Assembly: GCA_965218945.1 (NCBI GenBank)
Contig: OZ244718.1
Coordinates: 310,001 to 374,000, forward strand
Origin: DAOUJW01 sp965218945
GTDB taxonomy: Bacteria; Chloroflexota; Dehalococcoidia; Lucifugimonadales; UBA2985
Reading direction: 5' to 3'
DNA length: 64,000 nucleotides
Numbering within the stretch: the first letter of the stretch is position 1; every line of letters starts with the position of its first letter. The notes under the pieces were generated by a model. It was given only the letters and a program-made list of their open reading frames with translations. It did not search any database and was not told the origin of the DNA. This document shows positions 1-8,560 of this stretch, in pieces. A program made the position numbers and the translations under genes.

Positions 1-1502
1 CTGTCGGCGCGGTCGCGCTCCTCCTCAAGCTCCGGGAAGGGCAGCGGCTTCTGCACGCTGGGTTCCCAGCCGGTGAGGGCGTTGGTGAGGTACACCCCGG
101 CGCGCTCCGTCTCGTCATCGGACAGGGGGGCGTCCAGCGCCTGCATGGTCAGGCCCACCTGTAGATGCGACACGACGAAGGGCGCAGGCATGATCTCGAA
201 CCCGAACACCCTCTGGGTGGCCGCCTTCTTCACCTGCGCTCCGGTGAGGGCGCCAAGGCCCTTGCCCCGGAGGTTGGCGGCGATGCGACGCAGCGCCTCG
301 GCAAGGTACGTTCCGGTGCCGCAGCAGGGGTCGAGGACGAAGACGTTGTCGGCCGCCAGGCCGTCGGCGATGCCCAGGTCCTCCTTCAGCGCCATGTCGA
401 CGCGAGCGACCATGTAGCGCACCACCTCGGCGGGCGTGTACCAGACGCCTAGCTGCTTGCGAAGCTCGGGGTCGAAGGCCTCCAGGAACGGCTCGTAGAA
501 GTAGGGCACGGCCTCGCCTGCGTCGAAGCGGTCGAAGAAGGCCGCGCGGTCGACCCGGTCCAGGGCCGCCGCCGTCCAGTCCAGCAGCTCGACCAGTCCC
601 AGGGGCTGCAGCTGTGAGGGCGACGACAGCTGCTGGAAGAGGGCGCGCAGGACCGGCGCTCTCAGGTGCCAGACGGCCTCATGCCAGTTGAATCGCTCCG
701 TTGGCGTCGGCGTCTGGCGCGCCCAGAGCACCCATGCGGAGAAGACGCCGTAGAAGAGGGTCTGCACCAGGGTGGAGCGGAAGAATGCCGCGCCGCGCTC
801 GCCCTCGAAACGGACGCCCAGGGCCTCCTCAAGGGCGGAGCGCACTGCCCGGAGGGAGGGCGCGTCGCCCGCTGCCTCCACTCTCGCCAGGCCGTCCCTG
901 GCATAGGAAGCCAATAGCCACGCCAGGTCTCTCGGCTCCACGATGGACGCGCTGTGTGAGAGCGCCCGGCACAGGTACTCGCCCAGGCCGGCTCCCATGT
1001 CGCTTGCGAACTTCCGCGGCCGCTCAAGCCGGGAATGGAACTCCTGCTCAGACTCCGCAAGTCGGAACGTCTCCAGCTTTACGGGGTTGCCCTGCGCGTC
1101 CTCTCCCACCAGCACGAAGTCCCGTGTGTTGGTTACAAGCACCAGCCTGTAACGATCCCAGTAGCGGCTAACCTGGTCGCCCGACGCCGTCAGCCAGGCG
1201 TCGTCGCCGGCGGGCTTGACCTCCACGACGCCCCGCTCCGGGGTTTGTCCTTGTTTGGGCTTCCCCTTCTGCAACTGTCTCTTGGCGTACAGGCCGAGGT
1301 CGGGGTGGCCCGCGCCCTGCTCGGCAAGCTCGCTGACGCAGAAGACCTGGGGCCTGAGCGCGCCGCCCACGGCGTTCAGCAGGTTGGTCAACGCCGGGTA
1401 GTACGACTTTTCCCCCGTTGCACCGCCGGACGCCCGTATCCTCCGGAGGTCGGCGAAATACTCCTCGACTGCCGAGGTCAGCTTGGTTGTGGTTGATGGC
1501 AT
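1..1502 (-). CDS. Single-chain restriction-modification enzyme (type ISP/IIG-like), N-terminal ~500 residues, cut by window edge
   Basis: The frame is open from an ATG at 1502 to the left edge with no stop, so the C-terminus lies outside. Near residues 66-96 it reads GHPD ... VVEVK, the spacing of a PD-(D/E)XK nuclease core (P67-D68, E94, K96). Around residue 350 comes LGVWYTPAEVV, and near 391 DPCCGTGTYL, the motif I SAM-binding loop of N6-adenine DNA methylases. Nuclease first, then methylase with the LGV-x-YTP signature, is the order of single-polypeptide type ISP/IIG enzymes, which methylate and cleave the same target (family knowledge). The helicase domain expected of true type ISP enzymes cannot be seen between the two, so IIG/IIL-like is more likely. 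The NPPY motif and target-recognition domain should be off-window. A host-defence role is inferred. Confidence 0.85.
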   Translation of the reverse strand, partial: MPSTTTKLTSAVEEYFADLRRIRASGGATGEKSYYPALTNLLNAVGGALRPQVFCVSELAEQGAGHPDLGLYAKRQLQKGKPKQGQTPERGVVEVKPAGDDAWLTASGDQVSRYWDRYRLVLVTNTRDFVLVGEDAQGNPVKLETFRLAESEQEFHSRLERPRKFASDMGAGLGEYLCRALSHSASIVEPRDLAWLLASYARDGLARVEAAGDAPSLRAVRSALEEALGVRFEGERGAAFFRSTLVQTLFYGVFSAWVLWARQTPTPTERFNWHEAVWHLRAPVLRALFQQLSSPSQLQPLGLVELLDWTAAALDRVDRAAFFDRFDAGEAVPYFYEPFLEAFDPELRKQLGVWYTPAEVVRYMVARVDMALKEDLGIADGLAADNVFVLDPCCGTGTYLAEALRRIAANLRGKGLGALTGAQVKKAATQRVFGFEIMPAPFVVSHLQVGLTMQALDAPLSDDETERAGVYLTNALTGWEPSVQKPLPFPELEEERDRAD

Positions 1503-1792
1503 AGACCTATTCTACGCCATAGTCGTGGGCTACAGAATCCCCGCGGACGGATCAAGCCAACCCAGCCAACTGCTCTGGACGAAGGAACCAGTATGCGGCG
1601 ACAACAGCGCTCCACGTAGTGATAAAGCCGAGTCAAGCCATCGGTAACGTGAGAAAGAAGAACCCAAGATGACGGAGAGGGATGAGTCCACCGTTTCGTG
1701 GCAGACTCACCCCTACCGTACGCGCCAAGTTCCCATGTCGGCCGTCTTTCGGACCGGCGACCCCTCCAGGCGAAGCGCCCTTTCCAGTAAGG

Positions 1793-2680
1793 CTAAGCGT
1801 CATCCGACTCCGGCTGCGCCAGCATGCAGGAGTAGCCTGGTTCCACAACCGGAGTCACCGACACCTTGCCCCGGCTGTCGTACCCGGCACGGTACGCATA
1901 CTCCACCTTCGCGCCCCAGGGCACACGACCGCCGACCCGAATAGCGCCCTCTCCAACCTGACCCGCACCTCCACCGGCCCCACGCACAACCACTCCGTGC
2001 CGGTCACCCTTCTTCCAAGCCAACACGTTCACCTCGGCTGGAACAACCCGCTCCTCTTTCGAAGGCCTGAACAGCACCCCATGCAGCTTCTTGAGGACGC
2101 CCGCCGAAGGACTGGCCTTGCCGCACATTATGTTGGAGAGATGAGCGGAACTGATTCCCGCCCGCCGGGCTACCTCGTTCTGACTGATCCCATGAGCATC
2201 CATACGGCTCCAGAGTGCTTGTTGGTGAGCGCAGGTTCGCTTCGCAGGAGCGACCGTCGCCTGGGTCTCCAGGACTGCCTCGACCCGCGCCTGGACCTTG
2301 ACTCCCATCCTCCTGCGGCCCCGTGACACGTCGGTAATGTAGCCTGGAGTCACTCCCACTCGTTCGGCCAGCTCCCTCATGCTCATGCCCAGGGTGCGGG
2401 CGCGCTCACGGATGAAGCTGCTCTCCCCGCTCACAACTTCCTTTTGGCGGTAGACGAGTCCCTGACCGGGGGCCTCACCCAACGCCGCCAATGCCTTGTC
2501 CCGCATCCTGGTGGTCCACCGCCTGCGCCCTGATGCAAGCAGTGACAGGTATCCCCGGGTGACACCCAGTTCTGCCGCAAGCTCGCTCATCGTTAGCCCG
2601 CAGCGCCTCGCCGCAGCCCTGAGCTCAGTCTCAATTCCGGTCCTGTCCGTGGTCTCCTTGCTCTTCGTTGTCGTTGCCAT
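1793..2680 (-). CDS. Multi-helix-turn-helix (XRE-like) regulator, copy A
   Basis: This 295-residue protein starts at 2680, where AAGGAGG sits a few bases before the ATG; a longer upstream frame has no such site. It holds three helix-turn-helix units at roughly residues 15-60 (MSELAAELGVTRGYLS), 70-115 (MRELAERVGVTPGYIT) and 130-180 (QNEVARRAGISSAHLS). The C-terminal domain carries GGRVPWGAKVEYAYRAGYD. A paralogue at 55634-56746 has the same architecture with one extra HTH unit and the same C-terminal motif. Tandem HTH units suggest binding to iterated sites, perhaps the repeats in the non-coding DNA just upstream (inference). The leader contains terminator-like hairpins and a small ORF, so expression may be attenuated. 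No published family name is recognised. Confidence 0.85.
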   Translation of the reverse strand: MATTTKSKETTDRTGIETELRAAARRCGLTMSELAAELGVTRGYLSLLASGRRRWTTRMRDKALAALGEAPGQGLVYRQKEVVSGESSFIRERARTLGMSMRELAERVGVTPGYITDVSRGRRRMGVKVQARVEAVLETQATVAPAKRTCAHQQALWSRMDAHGISQNEVARRAGISSAHLSNIMCGKASPSAGVLKKLHGVLFRPSKEERVVPAEVNVLAWKKGDRHGVVVRGAGGGAGQVGEGAIRVGGRVPWGAKVEYAYRAGYDSRGKVSVTPVVEPGYSCMLAQPESDDA

Positions 2681-2742
2681 CTCGACCTCCTTTACCTGCT
2701 GTGTTCTGCTTCTTGTGTCGCCTTGGTTGGGCCCGATTCCGG

Positions 2743-2781
2743 GCAAAGAAGAAGGGCCGACCCCGTATGGGACCGGCCCTT
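2743..2781 (-). terminator. Terminator-like hairpin in the leader of the multi-HTH gene (copy A)
   Basis: Read on the minus strand, a perfect 8-bp stem (AAGGGCCG with CGGCCCTT, 2752-2781), extended by further pairs inside, is followed directly by CTTCTTCTTT. It lies between the small leader ORF and the HTH gene. A second small hairpin (CCCG/CGGG, about 2731-2743) follows. The same arrangement, with different bases but preserved pairing, is found at 56803-56842. A transcription attenuator is the simplest reading; the U-tract is imperfect. Confidence 0.55.
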
Positions 2782-2839
2782 GTGTCTTGGGGCTATGTTG
2801 TGACCAGGAGTTAGGTACCCGTCAGCATGTGTGCCACCA

Positions 2840-2932
2840 TCAAGTTTGACGGGACATTACGAGGCTAAGCAGCGGTACGTCGATGCCCGTTGCGACCCTA
2901 GCGACCGTTGTCTTGATGCCCATTATTTGCAT
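2840..2932 (-). CDS. 30-residue leader peptide or small protein upstream of the multi-HTH gene
   Basis: A 30-codon frame begins with ATG at 2932 and is preceded by AAAGGAGGTCTCA, one of the best ribosome binding sites in this region. It encodes MQIMGIKTTV and continues to MSRQT before TGA. It ends about 60 bases before the attenuator-like hairpin, as a regulatory leader ORF would. At the equivalent place in copy B a strong site (AAGGAGG) precedes only ATG CAC CCG TAA (56902-56913), so translation of the leader rather than its product may matter. No homologue is recognised. Confidence 0.4.
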   Translation of the reverse strand: MQIMGIKTTVARVATGIDVPLLSLVMSRQT

Positions 2933-2949
2933 TGAGACCTCCTTTCTTC

Positions 2950-3690
2950 TATTGCTGACCCGCGACGGCATACGTGGCGCGGGCTAATGGTTGATGGGTG
3001 CACCTGACGATGTACGCACTCCGTCCAAGGTCGGATGCCGAATGCGGAAGACAGAGTTGGGGTTAGGAAGACGCAGCTCTCCCAGGGTGAAGCGCTGGGA
3101 AACAGTACGTTGGAGAATGGATTGCAATGGAGCGGCTCACTTGTGATCGTCTCACAATTGGGCGCTGGTGAGGAGGGTGTAGACGTGTCTAAGGTAAGTG
3201 GATGAAGAATCGACTGGTGAGGGTTTCGATGGAGGGAAACAGCCGCCCTGCAAGACGGTCACAGGACGACCTTGATGGGAAAGCAGACGCAGCTCTTCCC
3301 ACGGACTGCCTACGAACAAATGGCTTGGGAAGCTGCTAGGCGTGAGGCGACCGTCCTGCGCAAGAAGGCAGCCCGGCGCACGTTGAGGCTGCGGGCAGGC
3401 CGTCTATAGCCCGTCCGCAGGTATGTGGAAGCCGTCGAAGTGCCAGACGCACTCCGACCCGTGCCTTCCCCGTATCTGGCACGGGGAAAGCCCGGCTTTC
3501 GAAGCGGCACTTGGGGGAGCAGCGCTCAACCCCTCCACCGCATCACGCAGCCGAAAGGCGCCTGTCCCTCATGGGCAGACCGTTCGGAGAGCAAGGCTCG
3601 ATCCTATGCGGCCTGTCCAGGGTCGGGGACCGGACCCTCCAGGTTTCTCGGCACGAACTCCTGGAAAAAGCCTGATAACAGAACCAATTG
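2950..3690. other. Conserved non-coding segment A (shared with 56930-57715)
   Basis: No credible gene lies here. By-eye comparison with the DNA upstream of the second multi-HTH gene shows the same blocks in the same order: hairpin CCCGCG/CGCGGG (2959-2983); ACGCACTCCG ... GGTCGGATGCCG (from 3014); GACGCAGCTC-CCCAGGGTGA (3070-3090); a second GACGCAGCTC (3286-3301); AGACGCACTCCGACC (3445-3459); and CCAGGTTTCT ... CTGGAAAAAGCC (3639-3672). Several blocks form stems whose partners differ between copies. Conservation without an ORF, with repeated internal motifs, fits a structured RNA or an array of binding sites for the neighbouring HTH protein. I cannot tell which, nor the transcribed strand. 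Confidence 0.55.
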
Positions 3691-3831
3691 TTGCCGGGGC
3701 GCAGCGCTGTTGCAATGGTTTTGGAGCCTCACCGCCCCAATTGGTTTCTCCGTTGTGACTACACACCGACAAGAGTTTACTGGGGTAAGCCTCAGGGCGC
3801 TGTCCTCCACTCTTTGGCAACTATCAAGCAT
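3690..3831 (-). pseudogene. Possible decayed copy of the accessory HTH-protein gene
   Basis: On the minus strand around 3700-3757 the translation reads NGETNWGGEAPKPLQQR, resembling SGQTNWRRTALFDTRR near the C-terminus of the intact protein at 57831-58673. It occupies the matching position, on the same strand, just beyond the conserved CCAGGTTTCT block. No continuous frame survives. The match is short and judged by eye, so this is tentative. Confidence 0.3.
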
Positions 3832-4286
3832 ACCTCAAGGCTGAGGAACAGCCGCATCCCACATCGCAGCCGTTCCCTGCAGAGCTGCCCAGTCCGTCCC
3901 ACTGGCCTCATCCCTGAACCTCCCTCTCCTGCATCCGCTCTTCGTCGCCCTTGATTGGACTGACCAACTCGTCGTGGAGAGCCTCATACTTCCCATGAGA
4001 CTGCCCTGTCTGTCTCAAGCATCCCGGACAGCCTCCCCTGACTGGACCTGGCATGCCTGCTTCCTAGCCACAGTTCAGTGTCCAAGACCAAGCCATTGGG
4101 GTTGTCCCCTTCGACTCCTTGCTCCAGACAAGCTTCAGTCGCTGACTGCCAGGGCCACGGCCGGCTGAATGGAGACACAATCATGGATCACGCAGGCTCT
4201 AAGCCCCTTGAACCTGAGAGCTCACAAGTCCTGCCTCCCTGCTCAACCAGCTCCTCCTAGACCCTGAGTTCCGTTCCTTGGGTCGG

Positions 4287-4376
4287 CAGTTTGTCCACTT
4301 TCGTATCTGGAGTTGTCCACTTGCCCCCAGAATTCCCAGTGACAGTTTGTCCACTTTCGTGCCTGGAGTTGTCCAC
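4287..4376. repeat. Two 34-bp direct repeats containing four TTGTCCAC boxes
   Basis: Positions 4287-4320 and 4343-4376 are identical except for two bases, and their starts are 56 bp apart. Each begins and ends with a TTGTCCAC box, giving four boxes in 90 bp. The matching place in copy B (58740-58963) also carries iterated elements at similar spacing (58 bp) but with different sequence. Iterated protein-binding sites are the likeliest explanation. Confidence 0.7.
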
Positions 4377-4545
4377 CATGACATGAACCTGCTGTGGAAT
4401 AAACTGCCCTTCCTCGGGAGTGCCTTGCAGCCTTCGACCAGCTACGACTTAGCTTTGAGACAACCCGTACCTCCTGCTCATACACAAACTCATTCTCCTG
4501 TACAGCCCCCTAACATACCGGCACCTCCCTCGGAGTGGTTGCCTT

Positions 4546-4595
4546 GTAAGGGGGGCCTCCGCGCGGCCCGGGGGCCGCGCAGAGGCCCCCCTTAC
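4546..4595. repeat. 50-bp GC-rich perfect-looking palindrome
   Basis: Two 25-bp arms running from GTAAGGGGGGCCTC to GAGGCCCCCCTTAC pair with a single mismatch and almost no loop. The region just left of it matches the DNA left of the tandem hairpins at 59000-59082 in copy B, so both probably mark the same end of the duplicated module. It has no T-run and would form a cruciform or a very strong RNA hairpin. Confidence 0.8.
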
Positions 4596-5166
4596 GCACC
4601 ATTACCAAGACGCTTTCGACTCCTCAGAATTGGTGGCAGGCATCACGACCCCATCGACGAGGAGGCGAAGACGTGGGAGCGCACTCGACCGTTCGACGGA
4701 CTCCTGGCAGCGTCGGCGGAAGCATCCGAAGGCTGCTGACTCTAGCCCCGTGTCCCGTAGAGGGCTGTCCGGCAGGGAGTGGCGCACTCCCGATTCCGGC
4801 CTCCACGTCCGGTTGCTCGCTCCGATGTAGCAGCAACGCCCACCTCCCTCTGGGCGGTCTCCCTTTCAGTGACCGGAACCAGCCCCTTCACCAGAGCGCT
4901 CACAAACCCGGCTCCCACCTCCCTCTTTTCCGGCCATTTCACGTTCGAAACCGCCACCGTCCGCCCTCCAGGGCGTCGACCCAAATCCCTGTACACGGGG
5001 ATGACAGCACATCCCGCCCATTTCCGTCCGTTGCCCCAAAAGGAGGGACGCGCGAGTTCTCCCAAATGCGGCATGGTGCCCCGCCTCACTGCTCCCCACA
5101 CTCGATGGCAATCAGACCGGCAGTGACAGCCCGACGCGGGCTCACCCGAGACCGGCGAAGAGAGCG

Positions 5167-5394
5167 ATGAAGGACGAGAGCAGACAGAACGGGCAACATA
5201 CGTCTCAAGAGGACTCCTCCGAGTTCGGTGAGGTCAGGGTCATCTCCAGGCCCGGCCCCGACGCCGAGGACCGGCTGCGCCGCCTCTTCACCCTGCTGCT
5301 CCAACACGCAGCCGGGGAGAGGCAGGACGAGCCGCAGAAGGACGCCCTTTCAGGCGGCCGGCCCTCCGAAGACCACCCGGAGGCGGAAGCTTGA
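5167..5394 (+). CDS. Small conserved-looking protein leading the nuclease/recombinase operon
   Basis: A 75-residue acidic/basic protein whose centre reads VRVISRPGPDAEDRLRRLFTLL; the rest is low-complexity and charged. The ATG at 5167 follows GAAGAGAG. Its stop overlaps the next start (TGATG, 5392-5396), so the two genes are probably translationally coupled. From memory, short proteins with an R-x-G-P-D-A-x-x-R-L-R-R-L core often precede serine recombinase genes on mobile elements. The function is unknown; a recombination accessory or directionality role is only a guess. Confidence 0.65.
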   Translation: MKDESRQNGQHTSQEDSSEFGEVRVISRPGPDAEDRLRRLFTLLLQHAAGERQDEPQKDALSGGRPSEDHPEAEA

Positions 5395-6626
5395 TGCGTT
5401 CTGAATCGTCCCCCACCGACGACAGCCCGGGCCGGAGCGTCCAACCCGCATCTGCGCCGATCCCGGCGAAGGAGGTCGCGGAGGTCGCCCCCTACGAGGC
5501 CGTCTTCGGAGACGTGTCGAAGATCATCGACGCGGCCAGGGAGTCGGCCGCCCGCTCGGTGAACGCCGCCATGACCGCCGCCTACTGGCTGATCGGACGC
5601 CGCATCGTCGAGTTCGAGCAGTCGGGTGAGGACAGGGCCGAGTACGGCGCTGCCCTCATGGAGAGGCTGGCGGAGGACCTGACCCGGCAGTTCGGACGCG
5701 GCTTCTCCAGGCAGAACCTCCAGCACATGCGCCTGTTCTATCTCGCCTATCCGCCCAACCGAATTCGCCAGGCAGTGTCTGGCAAATTGGCTCTACATCC
5801 TCAGCTACCGATTCGCCAGACGGCGTCTGGCATATCTGGAGTTTCCCCCGTCGCGGTGGGCTTCGACGACCTTCTGACGGCCTTTCCGCTGCCCTGGTCG
5901 GCCTATGTGCGGCTCCTGTCCGTCAGGGACGAGCACGCCCGCGATTTCTACGAGACGGAGGCGCTGCGGGGAGGATGGTCGGTCCGCCAGCTCGACCGGC
6001 AGATCAGCTCACAGTTCTACGAGCGCACCGCGCTCTCGAAGAATAAGGCCGCCATGCTGACCAAGGGGCAGAAGCCCAAGGCCGAAGACCTCGCGCGTCC
6101 CGAGGAGGCGGCCAAAGACCCCTTCGTCCTGGAGTTCCTCGGCCTCAAGGACGAGTACTCGGAAAGCGACCTTGAAGAGGCGCTCATCCGACACCTGGAG
6201 ACCTTCCTCCTGGAGCTTGGCGGAGATTTCTGCTTCATGGGCAGACAGAGGCGGCTGCGCATTGGCAACAGGTGGTACAGGGTAGACCTGCTCTTCTTTC
6301 ACCGTACCCTGCGGTGCCTCGTGGTCATCGACCTGAAGATCGGGGCGTTCACCCACGCCGACGCCGGGCAGATGCACCTCTACCTGAACTATGCCCGGGA
6401 ACACTGGGCGCGGGAGGGCGAGAACCCGCCCGTCGGACTCATCCTGTGCTCCGAGAAGGACGAGGCCCTGGCGCAGTATGCCCTCGATGGACTGTCGAAC
6501 AATGTGATGACTGCGGAGTACCGGATCAACCTCCCCAACGAGAACCTCCTGGCGGCGGAACTCGACCGGACGAGGCAGGCGATGGAGCTGCGCGGCGCAC
6601 TCTCGGTGAACGACCAGGAGGAGTGA
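5394..6626 (+). CDS. DUF1016 (YhcG-type) PDDEXK nuclease
   Basis: This 410-residue protein is near full length for the family. The N-terminal DUF1016 domain (about 35-200) contains AAYWLIGRRIVEFEQ and FSRQNLQHMRLFY. The C-terminal PDDEXK domain (about 235-375) contains WYRVDLLFFHR ... VVIDLKIG, with the acidic residues and lysine at roughly 297, 313 and 315. Members are linked to DNA processing and mobile-element or defence islands (family knowledge). Start at 5394 overlaps the preceding stop. Between the two domains, 5763-5787 and 5811-5835 hold two copies of a 25-bp palindrome-bearing repeat, 48 bp apart and in frame, translated as IRQAVSGK and IRQTASGI. They look like small mobile palindromes domesticated as linker. 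Confidence 0.9.
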   Translation: MRSESSPTDDSPGRSVQPASAPIPAKEVAEVAPYEAVFGDVSKIIDAARESAARSVNAAMTAAYWLIGRRIVEFEQSGEDRAEYGAALMERLAEDLTRQFGRGFSRQNLQHMRLFYLAYPPNRIRQAVSGKLALHPQLPIRQTASGISGVSPVAVGFDDLLTAFPLPWSAYVRLLSVRDEHARDFYETEALRGGWSVRQLDRQISSQFYERTALSKNKAAMLTKGQKPKAEDLARPEEAAKDPFVLEFLGLKDEYSESDLEEALIRHLETFLLELGGDFCFMGRQRRLRIGNRWYRVDLLFFHRTLRCLVVIDLKIGAFTHADAGQMHLYLNYAREHWAREGENPPVGLILCSEKDEALAQYALDGLSNNVMTAEYRINLPNENLLAAELDRTRQAMELRGALSVNDQEE

Positions 6627-6704
6627 ACAGGAGCGCCGCATGGAGCGGAGATGCTCTTTGACTCCCTCTGCGAGGCGCGGTAGAATGGAGGGCAGAAAGA
6701 AGTT

Positions 6705-6810
6705 GGCCCGGCGATGCTATCAACATCCCGGGCCGTGGCGCCACCTGCGGTAACAGGTGATGCGAATAGATTGTACTACTCGCAGACCCGCTCCCGACAG
6801 GAGGCGGGTC
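6705..6810 (+). ncRNA. Candidate structured leader upstream of the serine recombinase
   Basis: Three strong stems occur in a row in the gap before the recombinase: GGCCCGG (6705-6711) with CCGGGCC (6728-6734), continued inside by GATG/CATC; CACCTG/CAGGTG (6742-6759) with a six-base loop; and GACCCGC-TCC/GGA-GGCGGGTC (6785-6810) followed by TTCTTCATTT, which is terminator-like. The recombinase ribosome binding site comes only after the third stem. A cis-acting regulatory RNA or attenuator is likely; no known riboswitch class is recognised. Confidence 0.45.
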
Positions 6811-6844
6811 TTCTTCATTTCAGGGAATCCGAGAGGAGGGAATC

Positions 6845-8434
6845 ATGGCGATGAGAACCACCGATAGGGAGACGGAGGCTAACAGGGCGGCCATCTACTC
6901 CCGCGTGTCGGACAAGAGCCAGGACACGGAGGAGAAGGTCTCCATCTCCGAGCAGACCGCCGAGATGGAGGCCTACTGCGAGCGGAGGGGACTGATCGTT
7001 GTTGCGCGCTACCAGGAGGTGGGCAGGGGCTGGTCCAAGAACCGCCCGGAGTTCCAACGCATGTTAGCCGATGCGCGGGACGGCCGGTTCGACGTCATCG
7101 TGTGCTGGAAGATGGACAGGCTGAGCCGCGGGATGTACCCGGCAGCCGCCCTGATGGAGGTCGTCGAGGCGCACCAGATTCGCCTGGAGTCGGTCATGGA
7201 CCCCGTCGACATGAAGATGTTCGGGATCATGGCGGCCATCGGGAAGATAGAACTGGACAACATCCGGGAGAGAACAACCATGGGCAGGCGCGGGAAGGCC
7301 AAGCAGGGCCGAATGCCGAATGGCTCGGTCCCCTATGGATACCGTATTGGGGAGGACGGCAAGCCGGTGGTATACGAGCCGGAGGCCGAGATCGTGAGGC
7401 GCATCTTCCGCCAGTACGTGCACGAAGGTATGGTGGGGCTGGAGATAGCCCGTCAGCTGGCCCGAGACGATGCGCCTACGTGGAGGCCCGGCTCGCGGTG
7501 GCAGAACTCCTACGTGCATTCTCTCCTCGGCAAGGAGGTCTACAAAGGCATCTGGTGGTACGGAAAGGCCCGCTGGGTGGCCACGGAGGGCAGGGATCGG
7601 GTCACTAGGCAGCTGGAGGACACGTGGATAGGGGTACCCTTCCCGCCCCTGGTAGACGAGCAGACGTGGGATCGGGCGCAGGCCATCAAGAAGCAGCGGG
7701 CCTCTCTGTCCAAGCGGAACACCAAGGTCTTCTTCCTGTTGCAGCACCTCGTAAGGTGCTCCGAGTGCGGTCTGCTCTTCGGCTGCCGGTCCAAGACCAG
7801 AGCAACCGCGAAGTACAAGGACAGGAGGTACACCTACGACCTGAAGACTCCTAACCGCTACTACCACTGCTACGGAATGCAGAGGGAGCACATGCGGTGC
7901 CGGCAACGGCCATACATCCGAGCCGACAGGTTGGAGGAGCTGGTCTGGAGAGAGGTCAGAACGGTGGTTCAGAATCCCGACCTGATCGTGAAGGGCATGG
8001 AGTCCATGGGGGAGCGGGAGGATGGTGGGCTTGAGAAGCGGATTGCCCATGCAGAGCGTGAGCTGCGGAGGGTCCAGAAGGAGGAGGACAGGGCTATTGG
8101 CCTGTATGTATCAGGCAAGATCTCCGAGGACCAGCTCGACCACCAGCGCAGGCTAATACATGAGCGTCTGGAAGCCGCACGGGCAAGGCTCGATGACTAC
8201 CGTGCTCAAGGCGCAGCGGCCACGGAGAGGAAGGTACTGACGGGGAACATTGCCGAGTGGTCCCGCAGGATTGGCGGTCGATTGGATGACCTGCCCTCCG
8301 AGGAGCGTCGGGACATCCTGAGGCTAATCGTGGACCAGATCGCCATAGATAGTGACAATAGCGTCACTATCACCCTGGGCATCCCGACTCAGGATTTCGT
8401 GTCAATTGAGAAAGAGGGCTCTCGAACCATATGA
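6845..8434 (+). CDS. Large serine recombinase/integrase
   Basis: The 529-residue length fits large serine integrases. The N-terminal resolvase domain (about 14-155) has the catalytic serine in AIYSRVSD (S19), the downstream arginine motif MDRLSRG, and ERTTMGRRGKAKQG at the domain end. A recombinase domain follows (about 165-270). A zinc-ribbon segment has RCSECG near 305 and further cysteines near 341 and 352. A long charged coiled coil lies near 395-460. Such enzymes cut and rejoin attP/attB through a phosphoserine link to integrate or excise elements (family knowledge). GAGGAGGG sits just before the ATG. Attachment sites were not identified. It marks the left accessory block as a mobile element or its remnant. 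Confidence 0.95.
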   Translation: MAMRTTDRETEANRAAIYSRVSDKSQDTEEKVSISEQTAEMEAYCERRGLIVVARYQEVGRGWSKNRPEFQRMLADARDGRFDVIVCWKMDRLSRGMYPAAALMEVVEAHQIRLESVMDPVDMKMFGIMAAIGKIELDNIRERTTMGRRGKAKQGRMPNGSVPYGYRIGEDGKPVVYEPEAEIVRRIFRQYVHEGMVGLEIARQLARDDAPTWRPGSRWQNSYVHSLLGKEVYKGIWWYGKARWVATEGRDRVTRQLEDTWIGVPFPPLVDEQTWDRAQAIKKQRASLSKRNTKVFFLLQHLVRCSECGLLFGCRSKTRATAKYKDRRYTYDLKTPNRYYHCYGMQREHMRCRQRPYIRADRLEELVWREVRTVVQNPDLIVKGMESMGEREDGGLEKRIAHAERELRRVQKEEDRAIGLYVSGKISEDQLDHQRRLIHERLEAARARLDDYRAQGAAATERKVLTGNIAEWSRRIGGRLDDLPSEERRDILRLIVDQIAIDSDNSVTITLGIPTQDFVSIEKEGSRTI

Positions 8435-8560
8435 GCGGGAATGGTGGCGTAGGTTGCATATGCCGATGGCTTTGGGTATAACTATGTAGCAGTCTTACGG
8501 CTGAAATACCTACCCAAACCTACAGATAGACCCCAATTCTTTATCCCTAAAGTCGGCCCT

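Larger units (their letters stand above)
3691..5166. other. Gene-poor stretch between conserved segment A and the recombinase operon
   Basis: About 1.5 kb with only short frames on both strands and no convincing ribosome binding sites. It contains the possible pseudogene remnant at its left end, two 34-bp direct repeats (4287-4376), a segment matching copy B (4481-4510, with TACACAAACTC ... CTCCTGTAC), and a 50-bp palindrome (4546-4595). I see no RNA gene in the remaining DNA from 4600 to 5166. Confidence 0.6.
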
